From Fredinandcohnia aciditolerans (GTDB lineage Bacteria > Bacillota > Bacilli > Bacillales > Bacillaceae_L): a stretch of DNA of 64,000 nucleotides. The stretch is from positions 1-64,000 of the forward strand of contig QGHH01000016.1 in the NCBI GenBank assembly GCA_003640645.1. The letters are read 5' to 3'. Below, piece by piece: positions 54,437 through 63,827 of this stretch. The notes under the pieces are model-generated. The model saw only the letters and a program-made list of their open reading frames with translations, was not told where the DNA came from and ran no database searches. Position 1 is the stretch's first letter. Each line of letters begins with the position of its first letter. The translations under genes and the position numbers were made by a program.

Positions 54437-54916
54437 TTACTTATGGTACGGCTCATTCCTAATGATCCGAAACGCTCTATACACCTGCTCCACTAATATC
54501 AATCTCATTAATTGATGCGGAAAGGTCATCTTTGAAAAAGACAATGTATCATTTGCTCGCTTCATTACGTCCTTACTTAAGCCTAGAGAACCACCGATGA
54601 CAAAGGCAACTTTGCTTTTTCCATAGGTTGCTAGGTTTTCAAGATCGGCTGCCAGCTGTTCGGATGATTTCATCTTTCCTTCAATTGCCAAAGCAATCAC
54701 ATGTGTGTCATCCGATACTTTTGAAAGTATCCGCTCTCCCTCTTTTTGTTTTACTTGCTCCATTTCTGACTCACTCAAATTTTCCGGCGCCTTTTCATCA
54801 GCAAGTTCAATTATGTCAATCTTGGCATAGGCCGTTAATCGTTTTAAGTATTCGTTGATCCCTTGGATCAAATATTTCTCTTTTAACTTTCCTATTGTTA
54901 CGATTGTGATGTTCAC
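54437..54916 (-). CDS. rlmH: 23S rRNA pseudouridine-1915 N3-methyltransferase
   Basis: Exactly 159 residues from the GTG at 54916 (GGGGATAA just upstream), the usual RlmH length and N-terminus ([16 protein letters not shown] type). SPOUT-fold signatures are [49 protein letters not shown]. It methylates the pseudouridine at position 1915 of 23S rRNA on assembled ribosomes. It is the last gene of the wal-region order, as in B. subtilis. Confidence 0.97.
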   Translation of the reverse strand: MNITIVTIGKLKEKYLIQGINEYLKRLTAYAKIDIIELADEKAPENLSESEMEQVKQKEGERILSKVSDDTHVIALAIEGKMKSSEQLAADLENLATYGKSKVAFVIGGSLGLSKDVMKRANDTLSFSKMTFPHQLMRLILVEQVYRAFRIIRNEPYHK

Positions 54917-55009
54917 ACTTATCCCCACTTCGCTCACATTTTACAAACACACTATCCACAGAAGTTATCCACATATCCACATTTTCTATCCACATCTTGT
55001 ATGAGAATA

Positions 55010-55165
55010 TTAGTTCCCTACAACATATACCGCCTTATTTTGACAAAATTCACAGGTTGTTGATAAGTTTGCGTCTTCAATTTTCGTCAAAATCGGCGCT
55101 ACCTCATGTTCATCAACCACGATGTCCAATGCTAATTCAATATGTTCCTCACAACATTTAATCAT
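55010..55165 (-). CDS. yyzF: CxxH/CxxC small metal-binding-type protein (YyzF-like)
   Basis: 51 residues from the ATG at 55165, which has GGAGGAC 8 nt upstream; longer frames begin before that site. Pattern CCEEH at the start and CEFC near the end (CxxH ... CxxC) marks the small Bacillus family next to rlmH and htrC. The four residues could hold zinc; function unknown. Confidence 0.85.
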   Translation of the reverse strand: MIKCCEEHIELALDIVVDEHEVAPILTKIEDANLSTTCEFCQNKAVYVVGN

Positions 55166-55285
55166 TTTTTTGTCCTCCATCAAACTTACCCACATCCTGA
55201 TGCGGATTATGGGTATAACTTTATCTTATTTTTTCTTATCCACATGTTTTATCTTACCCATTTTAGCATATAATCTTATCCACAA

Positions 55286-55315
55286 AAAACAGGGGAAATC
55301 TCTCTCCCCTGTTTT
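55286..55315 (-). terminator. Terminator after htrC
   Basis: AAAACAGGGGA (55286-55296) pairs perfectly with TCCCCTGTTTT (55305-55315), 3 bp from the htrC stop, with TTTTTTG following on the minus strand. Confidence 0.88.
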
Positions 55316-55317
55316 CC

Positions 55318-56559
55318 CTACAATGATTCTCTTGCCAATCGTACTGTCGCCTTTTGTTTTTCTCTGCCGCGGTAGAATGTGACCTCCATTGTGTCTCCCA
55401 CTGATTTTTCATTATATAAATGCTTACGCAACTCAATTAGTGAGGTGATTTTTTCACCATCTAGTTCTACGATCACATCAAGTTCCCTTAATCCTGCTTG
55501 CGAAGCGGGTGTATTTCGCAGTACTTCTAAAACTGCTACTCCCTCTGTTACGTCATTTGGAAGATGTAAGGTTTGCATTCGATGATAGGAGGAAATTTCA
55601 CTTAAACTCTTAAGTTGTCCTACTCCTAAGAAAGGACGATTAACCTCACCATACACCTCAAGATCTTCAATAATCGGCTTTGCACTCGTAATTGGAATCG
55701 AAAGGCCAATTCCTTCAACGGCCTCCTGTGCAATTTTCATTGAATTAATTCCTATTACTTCTCCCTTGATATTTACAAGCGCTCCCCCACTATTTCCAGG
55801 ATTAATCGCAGCATCTGTTTGCATGACATCGGCATTCCAATCAGGGACTCCATCCTGATTAATATCGACAGGGATCGTCCGGTTTAAGCCTGAAATAATT
55901 CCTTGTGTGACTGACCCAGAAAACTCAAGTCCCAACGGGTTTCCAATAGCAATGACAGGTTCACCAAGATTAATGTTATCGGAATTTCCAAATTGAGCAA
56001 CCTTTTTAATATGGCTTCCATCTATCTCAATGACAGCCAAATCCGTCCAAATATCACTTCCCAGCACTCTTCCCTTCACCCTTGCCCCATCACTAAGACT
56101 TACCTCAATATCCGAAGCGCCTTCAATTACATGATGGTTTGTGACAACAAAAGCTTTACCGTCCCCTTTTTTATAGATAACGCCAGATCCCGTTCCTGCT
56201 GTCATCGATTCCTCTGTCCAGAAATTCGTTTGTTGTAAATTGACAATACCTACAACAGCCTCACTTACTTTATTGACCGCACTGGTAATCTCGGTAGTTA
56301 CGTTCACGTTGATGTTTTGTTGGACACTTTCTCCTGTTACTGGTGCTTTTTCTTCCACCTCATCAAGCCCATTTACCTCTTCAGGAGTCGCATTCTCCTC
56401 ATTTGGAAGTAAATGATACTTGGATAAGGTCGGTAAAAGAGCTATTACAAGGAGTGCCCCAATAACAGCACCGACTAATGCTGAGAAAAACCAACTGCCT
56501 CGGTTTCCTTTCCTTCTTTGTTGCCTTTGGTTTAGATAATCCTGATCATAGTACCCCAT
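55318..56559 (-). CDS. htrC: HtrA-family membrane-anchored serine protease
   Basis: 413 residues from the ATG at 56559 (AAGGAGAAATC upstream). One N-terminal helix (about 22-42) anchors the protein outside the membrane. Trypsin-like triad: His in VTNHHVIEG, Asp in WTDLAVIEID, Ser in NPGNSGGAL. A C-terminal PDZ domain (about 300-405) has GVAVLEVLRNTPASQAGLRELDVI. It degrades misfolded envelope proteins. In B. subtilis (YyxA/HtrC) it follows walJ directly; here five other genes lie between. Confidence 0.95.
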   Translation of the reverse strand: MGYYDQDYLNQRQQRRKGNRGSWFFSALVGAVIGALLVIALLPTLSKYHLLPNEENATPEEVNGLDEVEEKAPVTGESVQQNINVNVTTEITSAVNKVSEAVVGIVNLQQTNFWTEESMTAGTGSGVIYKKGDGKAFVVTNHHVIEGASDIEVSLSDGARVKGRVLGSDIWTDLAVIEIDGSHIKKVAQFGNSDNINLGEPVIAIGNPLGLEFSGSVTQGIISGLNRTIPVDINQDGVPDWNADVMQTDAAINPGNSGGALVNIKGEVIGINSMKIAQEAVEGIGLSIPITSAKPIIEDLEVYGEVNRPFLGVGQLKSLSEISSYHRMQTLHLPNDVTEGVAVLEVLRNTPASQAGLRELDVIVELDGEKITSLIELRKHLYNEKSVGDTMEVTFYRGREKQKATVRLARESL

Positions 56560-56640
56560 TACATGATTTCTCCTTTTTACACTCTTTCTATTAATTTTAC
56601 CCATATTTTATGCAATTCATGACCTTGTCCCACAACGACA

Positions 56641-56672
56641 AAAGACAGGAGCCACTTGCCCCTGCCTTTTTT
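56641..56672 (-). terminator. Terminator of the ABC-2 transporter operon
   Basis: On the minus strand AAAAGGCAGG ... CCTGTCTTTT forms a stem with one G-U and some inner pairing, just after the stop of the permease gene. Confidence 0.65.
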
Positions 56673-56673
56673 C

Positions 56674-57786
56674 TTAAGCGCTTTTCCGTTCTATTAAATT
56701 AATTCCGATCCCGATTAACACGACTCCCATTAATGTCAGAATACTGATTGGATATAATAATTCACTCATTGGTGCTCCATAAATGGTAGCGGCTTTTAAG
56801 CCTTCCATCGCATGTTTAATTGGCACAAAGTCTGACACCTTTAACAAGAAGTCTGAGCTTACAATTTCTAATGGCCAATAAGCCCCACCCAGCATCGACA
56901 AGCATACGGATATCAGTGAAATAATCGCGTTGAATTGTTGAGTACTTTTAACAACGCTAACTAAAAATAACGATAGTGCTACAATTGAGAACACGTATGG
57001 GATTAACACAATTAATGTTTTTCCAAATCCACCATAAAAGTCTACCCCGACGGAATACCGGAACACTATAAAGATGAGTGCAACCTGAAAATATCCCATT
57101 AGGAAACTATAAACTAAATTGCCAGCGTACATCTCCCATTTCTTTAAAGGGGATAAAATCATGCGGTCCCAAACTCCCCATGTTCTCTCTTGTAAGATGT
57201 TGTGAACATTATAAGAGATGGTGTAAATGACAAAAAACAGGGTAAATCCAAAAATCGTCTGCAGTTGGTTATCAATAATCATAGCATCGTCGCTACGAAA
57301 TGATGCAGCTTGAATCTTAAATAACGGGTTCTCTTCCTTTTCATTTAATTCTTCAATAATGGCATCTGAGTCGATATGAGAATTTATGGCTGTTGCCTCT
57401 ATAATCTTCTCTTCCATTAAAAGATCGCCATAAAAAGTCTGAAGATAGCTTTCTAAAATATGAAGGTTTGATGTCTCTGTCACAATGACAATAGTGTAAG
57501 ATTCCTTTTCTAGCTTCACAGCAGCCTCTGCATCACCTTCACTGACCATTTTCTTTGCCTCATCTTCATTCATTTGTATAAATTCAAACGCCTCTGTCTT
57601 ATTTAGTTCTTTCCATAGTCCCGTTTCTTCAATATTTTCAATATCTGTATAAATAGGTACTTTAATATTTGAATAATTTGTGGCACCTAATAACAAAGCA
57701 AACACAATACTCATTACGGTCATGCCAATCATAAGCATTGGCTTTCTTAAGAATAATCTAAACTTTGCCAGTAAAATACTTATCAT
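56674..57786 (-). CDS. ABC-2 family permease (YhaP/NatB-like), subunit 2
   Basis: 370 residues. One N-terminal helix (about 17-36), a 130-residue outer domain (DIENIEETGLWKELNKTEAFEFIQ ...) and five C-terminal helices from about 190, with NILQERTWGVWDRMILSPLKKWEMYAGN. This is the ABC2_membrane_3 layout. It overlaps the preceding permease gene by 4 bp, so the two likely form a heterodimer with the ATPase at 59054-59986. Confidence 0.88.
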   Translation of the reverse strand: MISILLAKFRLFLRKPMLMIGMTVMSIVFALLLGATNYSNIKVPIYTDIENIEETGLWKELNKTEAFEFIQMNEDEAKKMVSEGDAEAAVKLEKESYTIVIVTETSNLHILESYLQTFYGDLLMEEKIIEATAINSHIDSDAIIEELNEKEENPLFKIQAASFRSDDAMIIDNQLQTIFGFTLFFVIYTISYNVHNILQERTWGVWDRMILSPLKKWEMYAGNLVYSFLMGYFQVALIFIVFRYSVGVDFYGGFGKTLIVLIPYVFSIVALSLFLVSVVKSTQQFNAIISLISVCLSMLGGAYWPLEIVSSDFLLKVSDFVPIKHAMEGLKAATIYGAPMSELLYPISILTLMGVVLIGIGINLIERKSA

Positions 57787-59042
57787 ATGGCATCACCTCT
57801 TTTCGGAAAGCTAAAAACAGCTGCGGTCAGCATTACCAAACCAAATCCCACTAAATAAAAAAGATGATGAGCAATAGCCGTTAGCTCCACACCTTGAAGC
57901 AATTGTAATAAGGAGGACATTCCTGCACCATTTGGCGTAAGATTACCCAACATACCGATAACAGAAGAGGTTTCAGCAATCGGTGTAAAACTTCCACCTA
58001 AAAAGGCAAAGACGGACACCATTACATTTCCAAAAAAGTTTGATACGCCTTCTGAGTCGATTCGGAAGTTTAATGCGGTCAACAATGCTCCGACTCCTCC
58101 TATCGCAAATGCTAACGAAAGGTTCACTATGAAAAAACCGAAAAGATCTTTCCAAACCACATCAAATATGAGAGAAGTAACTCCATATAAAATCGCTTGC
58201 TGGATTATCGCAATTACTATTACAGAGAAAAAGATGCCACCTAGATAAGACCATCTTGACGTATTTGATAAAATGATTCGATTGAACACCTGTAACTGTT
58301 TTTCGCGATAGGCAGATGAGCCAATATGAGAAGCAATAAACATAATAAACATGACGCTCATACCGACGGAATAATATTGCAATGAATTAATTGGTTCACG
58401 CTCGGTAACAGTCTCTGTTTTTCCAATTTCCGCACTTTTTATATCTTCTAACTGAACTCCAGCTTTCCCTATTACGGTCATGGAAGTAAGCTGTTTTTGG
58501 AAATTCATAAGGATATCCTCCACTATTTTGGGAGAAATCTGTTTTCCTTCATTTTTATAAAGGGTAATTGTGGCGGATGAAGGTTCATCAAGTAAGGCAG
58601 ATGATAGAATATCATATGTGTAATGCGCTGGTATCTCAATCACAGCAGCGTAATGATCATCATTTTTAATTTCATCTAGTTTTTCAGCCTTAACTACCTC
58701 AAGTTCCACAATTTCTTTTAGTTCCTTACTACCAAACACATCATCTACTAACGTCTGAATTGGACGAAGTTGATTAGCGCTTTGGATAAGTGCTGTTTTT
58801 GCTTCCTCTGGCAATTCCTGTCCCTTTACCTCTTCAATAAATGCCTCTATTTCTTTTTGTTCATCACTATGTGTAATAAATGCCACTTTAGCTGTAATCG
58901 GTTCTGCATCTCCCCCCATCACTCCACCTAAGGCAAAGCCTAGGATAGCAATAAGGACAAGCGGCATTAGAACTAAAACAAGTAACTCCTGGGGGTTCCT
59001 TATTAACACCAATAAGTCTTTTTTTATAAATGGAATTATCAT
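57783..59042 (-). CDS. ABC-2 family permease, subunit 1
   Basis: 419 residues with the same plan as its neighbour: N-terminal helix (about 15-40), extracytoplasmic domain with charged helices (HSDEQKEIEAFIEEVKGQELPEEAKTAL), then five helices from about 230. SSAYREKQLQVFNRIILSNTSRWSYLGG is the counterpart of the cytosolic coupling loop. It starts 11 bp after the ATPase gene. The substrate is unknown; antimicrobial peptide or lipid-active drug resistance is plausible given the LiaRS-like pair upstream. Confidence 0.88.
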   Translation of the reverse strand: MIIPFIKKDLLVLIRNPQELLVLVLMPLVLIAILGFALGGVMGGDAEPITAKVAFITHSDEQKEIEAFIEEVKGQELPEEAKTALIQSANQLRPIQTLVDDVFGSKELKEIVELEVVKAEKLDEIKNDDHYAAVIEIPAHYTYDILSSALLDEPSSATITLYKNEGKQISPKIVEDILMNFQKQLTSMTVIGKAGVQLEDIKSAEIGKTETVTEREPINSLQYYSVGMSVMFIMFIASHIGSSAYREKQLQVFNRIILSNTSRWSYLGGIFFSVIVIAIIQQAILYGVTSLIFDVVWKDLFGFFIVNLSLAFAIGGVGALLTALNFRIDSEGVSNFFGNVMVSVFAFLGGSFTPIAETSSVIGMLGNLTPNGAGMSSLLQLLQGVELTAIAHHLFYLVGFGLVMLTAAVFSFPKRGDAI

Positions 59043-59053
59043 CCTTTCACCTC

Positions 59054-59986
59054 CTAATCTCTTAGCGCTCTACCCGTCAGATGAAGAAATACGTCTTCAA
59101 GTGTTGGCGCTTTTACTTCTACTGATATCAATGCTGTACTCGTTTCCTCAGCGATCTCGGAGATTTTTTGAAACAAATTGTACTCCTTTGGAACAATTAC
59201 TGTTACATTACGGTCCTGCACCTTTACTTGACGTATGGTTGGATCTGCTTCAAGTAATTGAATAAATTCTTCTTTTACCCGCTCAACCTGAATAGAAATT
59301 GTATTTTCAGAGGAAAGGATATTTTTTAACTCTTCCTTTGTGCCGGATGCAATAATATGACCCTTATCCATAATATAAATTCGGTCACATAAGAATTCGA
59401 CTTCTTCCATATAATGACTTGTATATAATACAGTCATTCCACGTTCCTTATTGAGACGTTTTACTGCTTCTAAAATATAATTTCGAGATTGCGGGTCAAT
59501 CCCTACCGTTGGCTCATCCATAATAATAATTTCCGGATTATGAAGTAAAGCCACTCCAATATTTAACCTTCTTTTCATACCACCCGAAAATGTTTTAACT
59601 AGATCCTTTCTTCGGTCAGTTAAGCCAATTTGCTCTAGAACCTCTTCAATCCGCTTTTTTAACTCAGCACCTTTTAACCTATAAATCTCTCCAAAAAACC
59701 GCAAATTTTCTTCAGCTGATAAATCCGTGTACAATGCGATTTCTTGGGGAACCACTCCTAAAATCTTACGGATATTCTGTGGATTCTTAATTGTACTTTC
59801 ATTTAATAGCCTCACATCACCAGATGTTGGAACAACCAAAGATGAAAGCATAGAGATGGTCGTAGATTTTCCTGCTCCATTTGGACCAAGCAGACCTACA
59901 ATCTCCCCTTTTTCTAAAAACATATTAATCCCCTGTGCAGCATACTTTTGTTTATATTTCTTCGATAAATCAATCACTTCTAACAT
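59054..59986 (-). CDS. ABC transporter ATPase for the ABC-2 permease pair
   Basis: 310 residues from the ATG at 59986 (AAGGAGGCGACGGT upstream). Walker A GPNGAGKSTT, signature FSGGMKRR, Walker B IIIMDEPTVGID, H-loop TSHYMEE. The C-terminal extension (about 215-305) is typical of CcmA/NatA-type ATPases. First gene of a three-gene operon with two overlapping permease genes. Confidence 0.92.
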   Translation of the reverse strand: MLEVIDLSKKYKQKYAAQGINMFLEKGEIVGLLGPNGAGKSTTISMLSSLVVPTSGDVRLLNESTIKNPQNIRKILGVVPQEIALYTDLSAEENLRFFGEIYRLKGAELKKRIEEVLEQIGLTDRRKDLVKTFSGGMKRRLNIGVALLHNPEIIIMDEPTVGIDPQSRNYILEAVKRLNKERGMTVLYTSHYMEEVEFLCDRIYIMDKGHIIASGTKEELKNILSSENTISIQVERVKEEFIQLLEADPTIRQVKVQDRNVTVIVPKEYNLFQKISEIAEETSTALISVEVKAPTLEDVFLHLTGRALRD

Positions 59987-60088
59987 ACCGTCGCCTCCTT
60001 TATACATTAATCATAGACATTCAAGGCCTCTTACAGCACTATCTAACGTCACTTGTTTATATAAAAAACATGACCTGAGTCATATCTG

Positions 60089-60127
60089 CATGAAAAAAGG
60101 GCCATCCACTGAAATTAGGACAACCCT
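60089..60127 (-). terminator. Imperfect terminator after the response regulator gene
   Basis: On the minus strand AAGGG...TCC pairs with GGA...CCCTT around a 3x3 internal loop, followed by TTTTTTC. It separates the two-component unit from the ABC operon. Confidence 0.55.
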
Positions 60128-60133
60128 TGTCTG

Positions 60134-60763
60134 TTATGTAATATCATTTTTCACTGCAAAAATAGCTAACTGAGTACGATCCCGAAGTTCTAGTTTATGC
60201 AAGATTTGTGTGATGTGGTTTTTTACCGTTCCGACTGATAGAAATAAATCATCTGCAATTTCCTTATTTGTTTTTCCTTCTCCCACTAATTTTGTAATAT
60301 CTAATTCTCGTGTAGATAAAGGCAATTCAAGTTTCTTCTCAACCTTGTGTAATAATCGCGGCATTACTTTCGCTGCAACTTCCTCATGAATCGTTAGCCC
60401 CCCTTGAAAACAACTATAAACCGCATGGATTAGTGTATTCTGGTCTGATGTTTTCAGTAAAAAAGCATTTGCCCCGTATTTTAATGCCTGGATTGCGTAT
60501 TCATCATCATTAAAAGTTGTGAGGATTAAAATCTTAGTATCGGGCCAACGTTCCTTGATCTTTCTAGTTGCTTCAAGTCCATTCATAACTGGCATCCGGA
60601 TATCCATTAATACCACATCAATAACATGTGCCTCCATCTTCTTAATTGCTTCTTCTCCATTTTCGGCTTCAGCCACAACACGTATTTTCCCATCTTGCTC
60701 CAACATGAGTTTTAAGCCTTGCCTAACAATCGATTGGTCTTCTACAATTAACACATTCCACAT
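60134..60763 (-). CDS. NarL/LuxR-family response regulator (LiaR/DesR-like)
   Basis: 209 residues from the ATG at 60763 (GTGGGGGAAACGG upstream); the frame also allows a GTG at 60778. Receiver with VEDQS, phospho-Asp in VVLMDIRMPVMNG, LTTFNDDEY and LKTSD. The C-terminal LuxR-type HTH runs LSTRELDITKLVGEGKTNKEIADDLFLSVGTVKNHITQILHKL. Encoded directly after its kinase, and likely activates the ABC-2 operon downstream. Confidence 0.92.
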   Translation of the reverse strand: MWNVLIVEDQSIVRQGLKLMLEQDGKIRVVAEAENGEEAIKKMEAHVIDVVLMDIRMPVMNGLEATRKIKERWPDTKILILTTFNDDEYAIQALKYGANAFLLKTSDQNTLIHAVYSCFQGGLTIHEEVAAKVMPRLLHKVEKKLELPLSTRELDITKLVGEGKTNKEIADDLFLSVGTVKNHITQILHKLELRDRTQLAIFAVKNDIT

Positions 60764-60780
60764 GTCCGTTTCCCCCACCC

Positions 60781-61863
60781 TTACGTTTTTGCTAACGGAA
60801 GTATACCTTTAATGACAAATTCCTCGTCCGTTTGATAGACCGATAGCATTCCCTCCAATTCCTCAACTCGCTTCCGCATATTTGACAGCCCGAATCCCTC
60901 TTTAAATGACTCCTTCTTATAGATTCGGTTTTTCATAACAAGTTCAATATTTCCGTCTGCTGTTTTTCCAAGGAGCACCTGAACTTCACGTGAGTGGGCA
61001 TGGCGCATTGCATTCGTAAGTCCTTCCTGGATGACTCTATATAGCACCACACTTTGTTCATTAGTGAGCTGTTCGGACAAGATTCCTTGTTTTGTCGTCA
61101 GTTGAACCATAATATGACTTTCAGCCTCAAGTTTTTTGATTAGTTGTAAGATGGTTGCAATTCCTTCATGCTCCCGGTCCTTTAAAGTTCGTACTGCAAA
61201 ACGTGTTTCTTCTAAGCTCTCTTTAGCCAATTCCTTTAAATCTTGATAATGTTCTGGACCTTGTTTAATTGATAAGATCTCCAACTGCATTAACAGTGCT
61301 GTCAACTTATGCCCAACAGAATCATGGATGTCCCTTGCAATTTTGGTCCTCTCTTGATATCGTGCTTCCTCCTCCGCCACAAGGGCAACCCTCTTTAGCT
61401 TTCGATATTCCCCAAGCAATTCTTCATAGAGGTTGCGTTGTTCCTCTTGCTTCGTCCATAGTTCATTCACTTGAAGGGCAAGAAGGTAGAATAATAGAAA
61501 GTAGACATAAACGGATAAATCACTTTTCATCCACATTAAGAAAGCCAATAAGCTGGTTACCGCAAAAGCAACAAGTCCTTTAAATGGTTGACTTTCTAGT
61601 TGAATTGCAGCTAATAACATAACGTACAGTAGTAATAAAAGTGTAAATGGATTGCCTGATTCAATAACTCCTTGCGTCAGTAGAAGTGTGGTTATCGCAA
61701 CATATAAATAGACCGGCTTTGGTGTGATTTTCAGGAAAAAATATAAGGTCATCACAACAGCACAAATCATAATTGAATAAGCTGTTGGAGCTGGCCTTTC
61801 AAAAACGAAAAACAACACCCAAAGCACCATTAAACCTGCAGCTTGCAACATAAAAGACATCAT
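60781..61863 (-). CDS. HisKA_3 sensor histidine kinase (DesK/LiaS-like)
   Basis: 360 residues. About five or six hydrophobic segments in the first 135 residues give a membrane-embedded sensor. Then a coiled coil (about 135-170), the HisKA_3 phospho-His in KIARDIHDSVGHKLTALLMQLEIL, and a small HATPase with EGLTNAMRHAHS and GFGLSNMRKRVEEL. No extracellular domain, so it probably senses membrane state or an envelope-active compound. It precedes the NarL-type regulator by a few bases. Confidence 0.9.
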   Translation of the reverse strand: MMSFMLQAAGLMVLWVLFFVFERPAPTAYSIMICAVVMTLYFFLKITPKPVYLYVAITTLLLTQGVIESGNPFTLLLLLYVMLLAAIQLESQPFKGLVAFAVTSLLAFLMWMKSDLSVYVYFLLFYLLALQVNELWTKQEEQRNLYEELLGEYRKLKRVALVAEEEARYQERTKIARDIHDSVGHKLTALLMQLEILSIKQGPEHYQDLKELAKESLEETRFAVRTLKDREHEGIATILQLIKKLEAESHIMVQLTTKQGILSEQLTNEQSVVLYRVIQEGLTNAMRHAHSREVQVLLGKTADGNIELVMKNRIYKKESFKEGFGLSNMRKRVEELEGMLSVYQTDEEFVIKGILPLAKT

Positions 61864-61916
61864 AGCATCCCTACTTTCATCCTATTTTCAAGTTACTAGA
61901 AAATTATGGGTGCGGC

Positions 61917-62213
61917 AAGTGTTTTTCTTCGAAAAGTGCAAGCCCCTTAGATGAGGAACATCGACTAACTACAGTCACGTCCCTCGAAAATGCTTTGCAT
62001 TTTCTTCGTGCGATGTTATGACTGTCGTAGCCTTCCTTGTCCTGTGCAAGTCTGACAAGCATAAGATAAGCCGGCGAGAAGGATGCCTTTTATCCTTCTT
62101 GACGGATTGGCTTATGAACTCGATCTGCTCAAAGCAGAGCTTTTCGCAAGATAATCGCTGGAGCCAATTCAAGGGGAAAACTGGCTAGGCGCTGGAGCTA
62201 GACATGCACACAA
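61917..62213. repeat. Gene-free stretch with a dispersed Bacillaceae-type intergenic element
   Basis: No credible gene. The DNA has several short complementary words (GAAAATGC/GCATTTTC, AAGGATG/CATCCTT-like, GCAAAGCAGAGC) and ends in GGCGCTGGAGCTAGAC. I recognise that last sequence from intergenic repeats widespread in Bacillaceae (GTCTAGCTCCAGCGCC on the other strand). It marks the boundary between walJ and the inserted block. Function unknown. Confidence 0.45.
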
Positions 62214-62215
62214 AA

Positions 62216-62245
62216 AAGCCCATCTGATCAAAATCAAATGGGCTT
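62216..62245 (-). terminator. Terminator after walJ
   Basis: AAGCCCATCTGAT (62216-62228) pairs with ATCAAATGGGCTT (62233-62245) with one mismatch, just after the walJ stop and followed by TTTTGTG on the minus strand. Confidence 0.8.
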
Positions 62246-62249
62246 CTTG

Positions 62250-63044
62250 CTACACATAGGCTAGTTTTGTAGGTACCTTTGGATCTGTATCATACAAATC
62301 AAACTGTTCCCCGACAACATACCCTTTGCTTTCTAAGGTTTGCTTAACCGACATACGTGCTAAATCCTTTAAATTATTATCTTTACTTAGATGCGCCAAG
62401 TAGATTCGTTTCGTGTTATCCCCAATTACATCTGACATTGCTAACGCTGCATCCTCATTCGATACATGTCCAACATCACTTAAAATACGTCGCTTAATAC
62501 TCCACGGATAATGGCCCATCTGAAGCATAGACACATCGTGGTTGCTTTCAAATACATACGCATCGGCATTTTCAATGGTGCCCTTCATCCGGTCACTGAC
62601 ATAGCCTGTATCCGTAATTAAAACAACCTTTTTTCCCTCGTTGTGGAATACATAAAACATCGGTTCAGCCGCATCATGGGAAACACCGAAAGATTCAACA
62701 TCCATATTTCCAAATGTCTTTACTGTCCCCATTTGAAAAATAAACTTCTGTTCTGTCGGGATTTCTCCAATATTACGCTCCATCGCACTCCATGTCTTTT
62801 CATTTGCATAGATGGGAAGCTTGTACTTTCTCGCCAGTACACCTAGTCCCTTAATATGGTCACTATGCTCATGTGTCACAAGAATTCCGGAAAGATGCTT
62901 AATTTCTTTGTTGATTTCTTTAAATAACAGTTCTAGTTGTTTACCACTTAACCCGGCATCAACAAGCAAGGAATGCTTGTCTGTTCCAACATAGAACGCA
63001 TTTCCTGTGCTCCCGCTTGCAAGCACACTAAAATGCAACCCCAT
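62250..63044 (-). CDS. walJ: WalJ (YycJ), metallo-beta-lactamase-fold protein
   Basis: 264 residues. The metal motif [11 protein letters not shown] (HxHxDH) follows the MBL start [17 protein letters not shown]; further ligands are in DTGYVSDR and LAHLSKDNN. WalJ is an MBL-family nuclease-like protein of the WalRK operon, linked to coordinating replication and wall growth. It lies 6 bp after walI. The terminator after it splits the ancestral operon from htrC. Confidence 0.95.
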   Translation of the reverse strand: MGLHFSVLASGSTGNAFYVGTDKHSLLVDAGLSGKQLELLFKEINKEIKHLSGILVTHEHSDHIKGLGVLARKYKLPIYANEKTWSAMERNIGEIPTEQKFIFQMGTVKTFGNMDVESFGVSHDAAEPMFYVFHNEGKKVVLITDTGYVSDRMKGTIENADAYVFESNHDVSMLQMGHYPWSIKRRILSDVGHVSNEDAALAMSDVIGDNTKRIYLAHLSKDNNLKDLARMSVKQTLESKGYVVGEQFDLYDTDPKVPTKLAYV

Positions 63045-63050
63045 AATCGT

Positions 63051-63827
63051 TCACTCCATCTTATTTAAAATTTGTCCTTCGATGGCATTGACATAAATAT
63101 CTGTTTCATCGTCTATGGTAACATGCCAAGCTGGAGCCAATAACTGTGATTCTGAATATGGGACAAGTGGGTAATACCCAACTTCCACCTTAGATACATG
63201 GCTACCTGATTTGAGATGGAAGTTATTAAAAAGGTTTTCTAAGGTTTCCATAGGCGTGATTAACTCCTCCATCTCATGCTCCTCAAATTCGGGAATTAAT
63301 GTTTGCTCATACGACGTTACCTCAAGGTCCTCATTCAGATACAAATAGATGACACCACTTATATTCGATGATTCGCCAAAGACCTTGTAATTTTTATATT
63401 GTTGAATTAAAACAACCGTTCCAGCCTCTTCATCCACATCCCAAACGGTATATTTGTCCCCCGAAAGGATATGTTCCTTCACAAATTGTCCAATTTTCAT
63501 TTGATCTGTTAAAGAAAGCTTAATAGGTTCTGTAAACTCGGCCTTTAGCATGCCAGCAGTATCAATGTTAACGGTCTGATTTTTAAGAGTTTTAACATCT
63601 TCCTCTGTAAAAACCTTGATTTTCCCACTAATATAGCTTAATTCCTCCGGTTCCTTTGGCAAAGCCTCATACGTGATATCTTCTTCCGCTAGTTTCTCGT
63701 CGATACTTAATTCTTTTAGCAAATCTAGTTGACTGCTATCCCTTTTTTGAACAAGCTGATATCCTAAAAAGATGTTGAGAATTAAGAAGGTAACGATAAA
63801 TAAAGACTTGGTTTTACTCCAATCCAT
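63051..63827 (-). CDS. walI: WalI (YycI), WalK regulatory membrane protein
   Basis: 258 residues with one N-terminal helix (KSLFIVTFLILNIFLGYQLV) and an outer YycH/YycI-type domain (SYISGKIKVFTEEDV ... YPLVPYSESQLLAPAWHVTIDDETDIYVNAIEGQI). With WalH it holds the WalK kinase in check at the membrane. The start overlaps the end of walH by 14 bp. Confidence 0.94.
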   Translation of the reverse strand: MDWSKTKSLFIVTFLILNIFLGYQLVQKRDSSQLDLLKELSIDEKLAEEDITYEALPKEPEELSYISGKIKVFTEEDVKTLKNQTVNIDTAGMLKAEFTEPIKLSLTDQMKIGQFVKEHILSGDKYTVWDVDEEAGTVVLIQQYKNYKVFGESSNISGVIYLYLNEDLEVTSYEQTLIPEFEEHEMEELITPMETLENLFNNFHLKSGSHVSKVEVGYYPLVPYSESQLLAPAWHVTIDDETDIYVNAIEGQILNKME

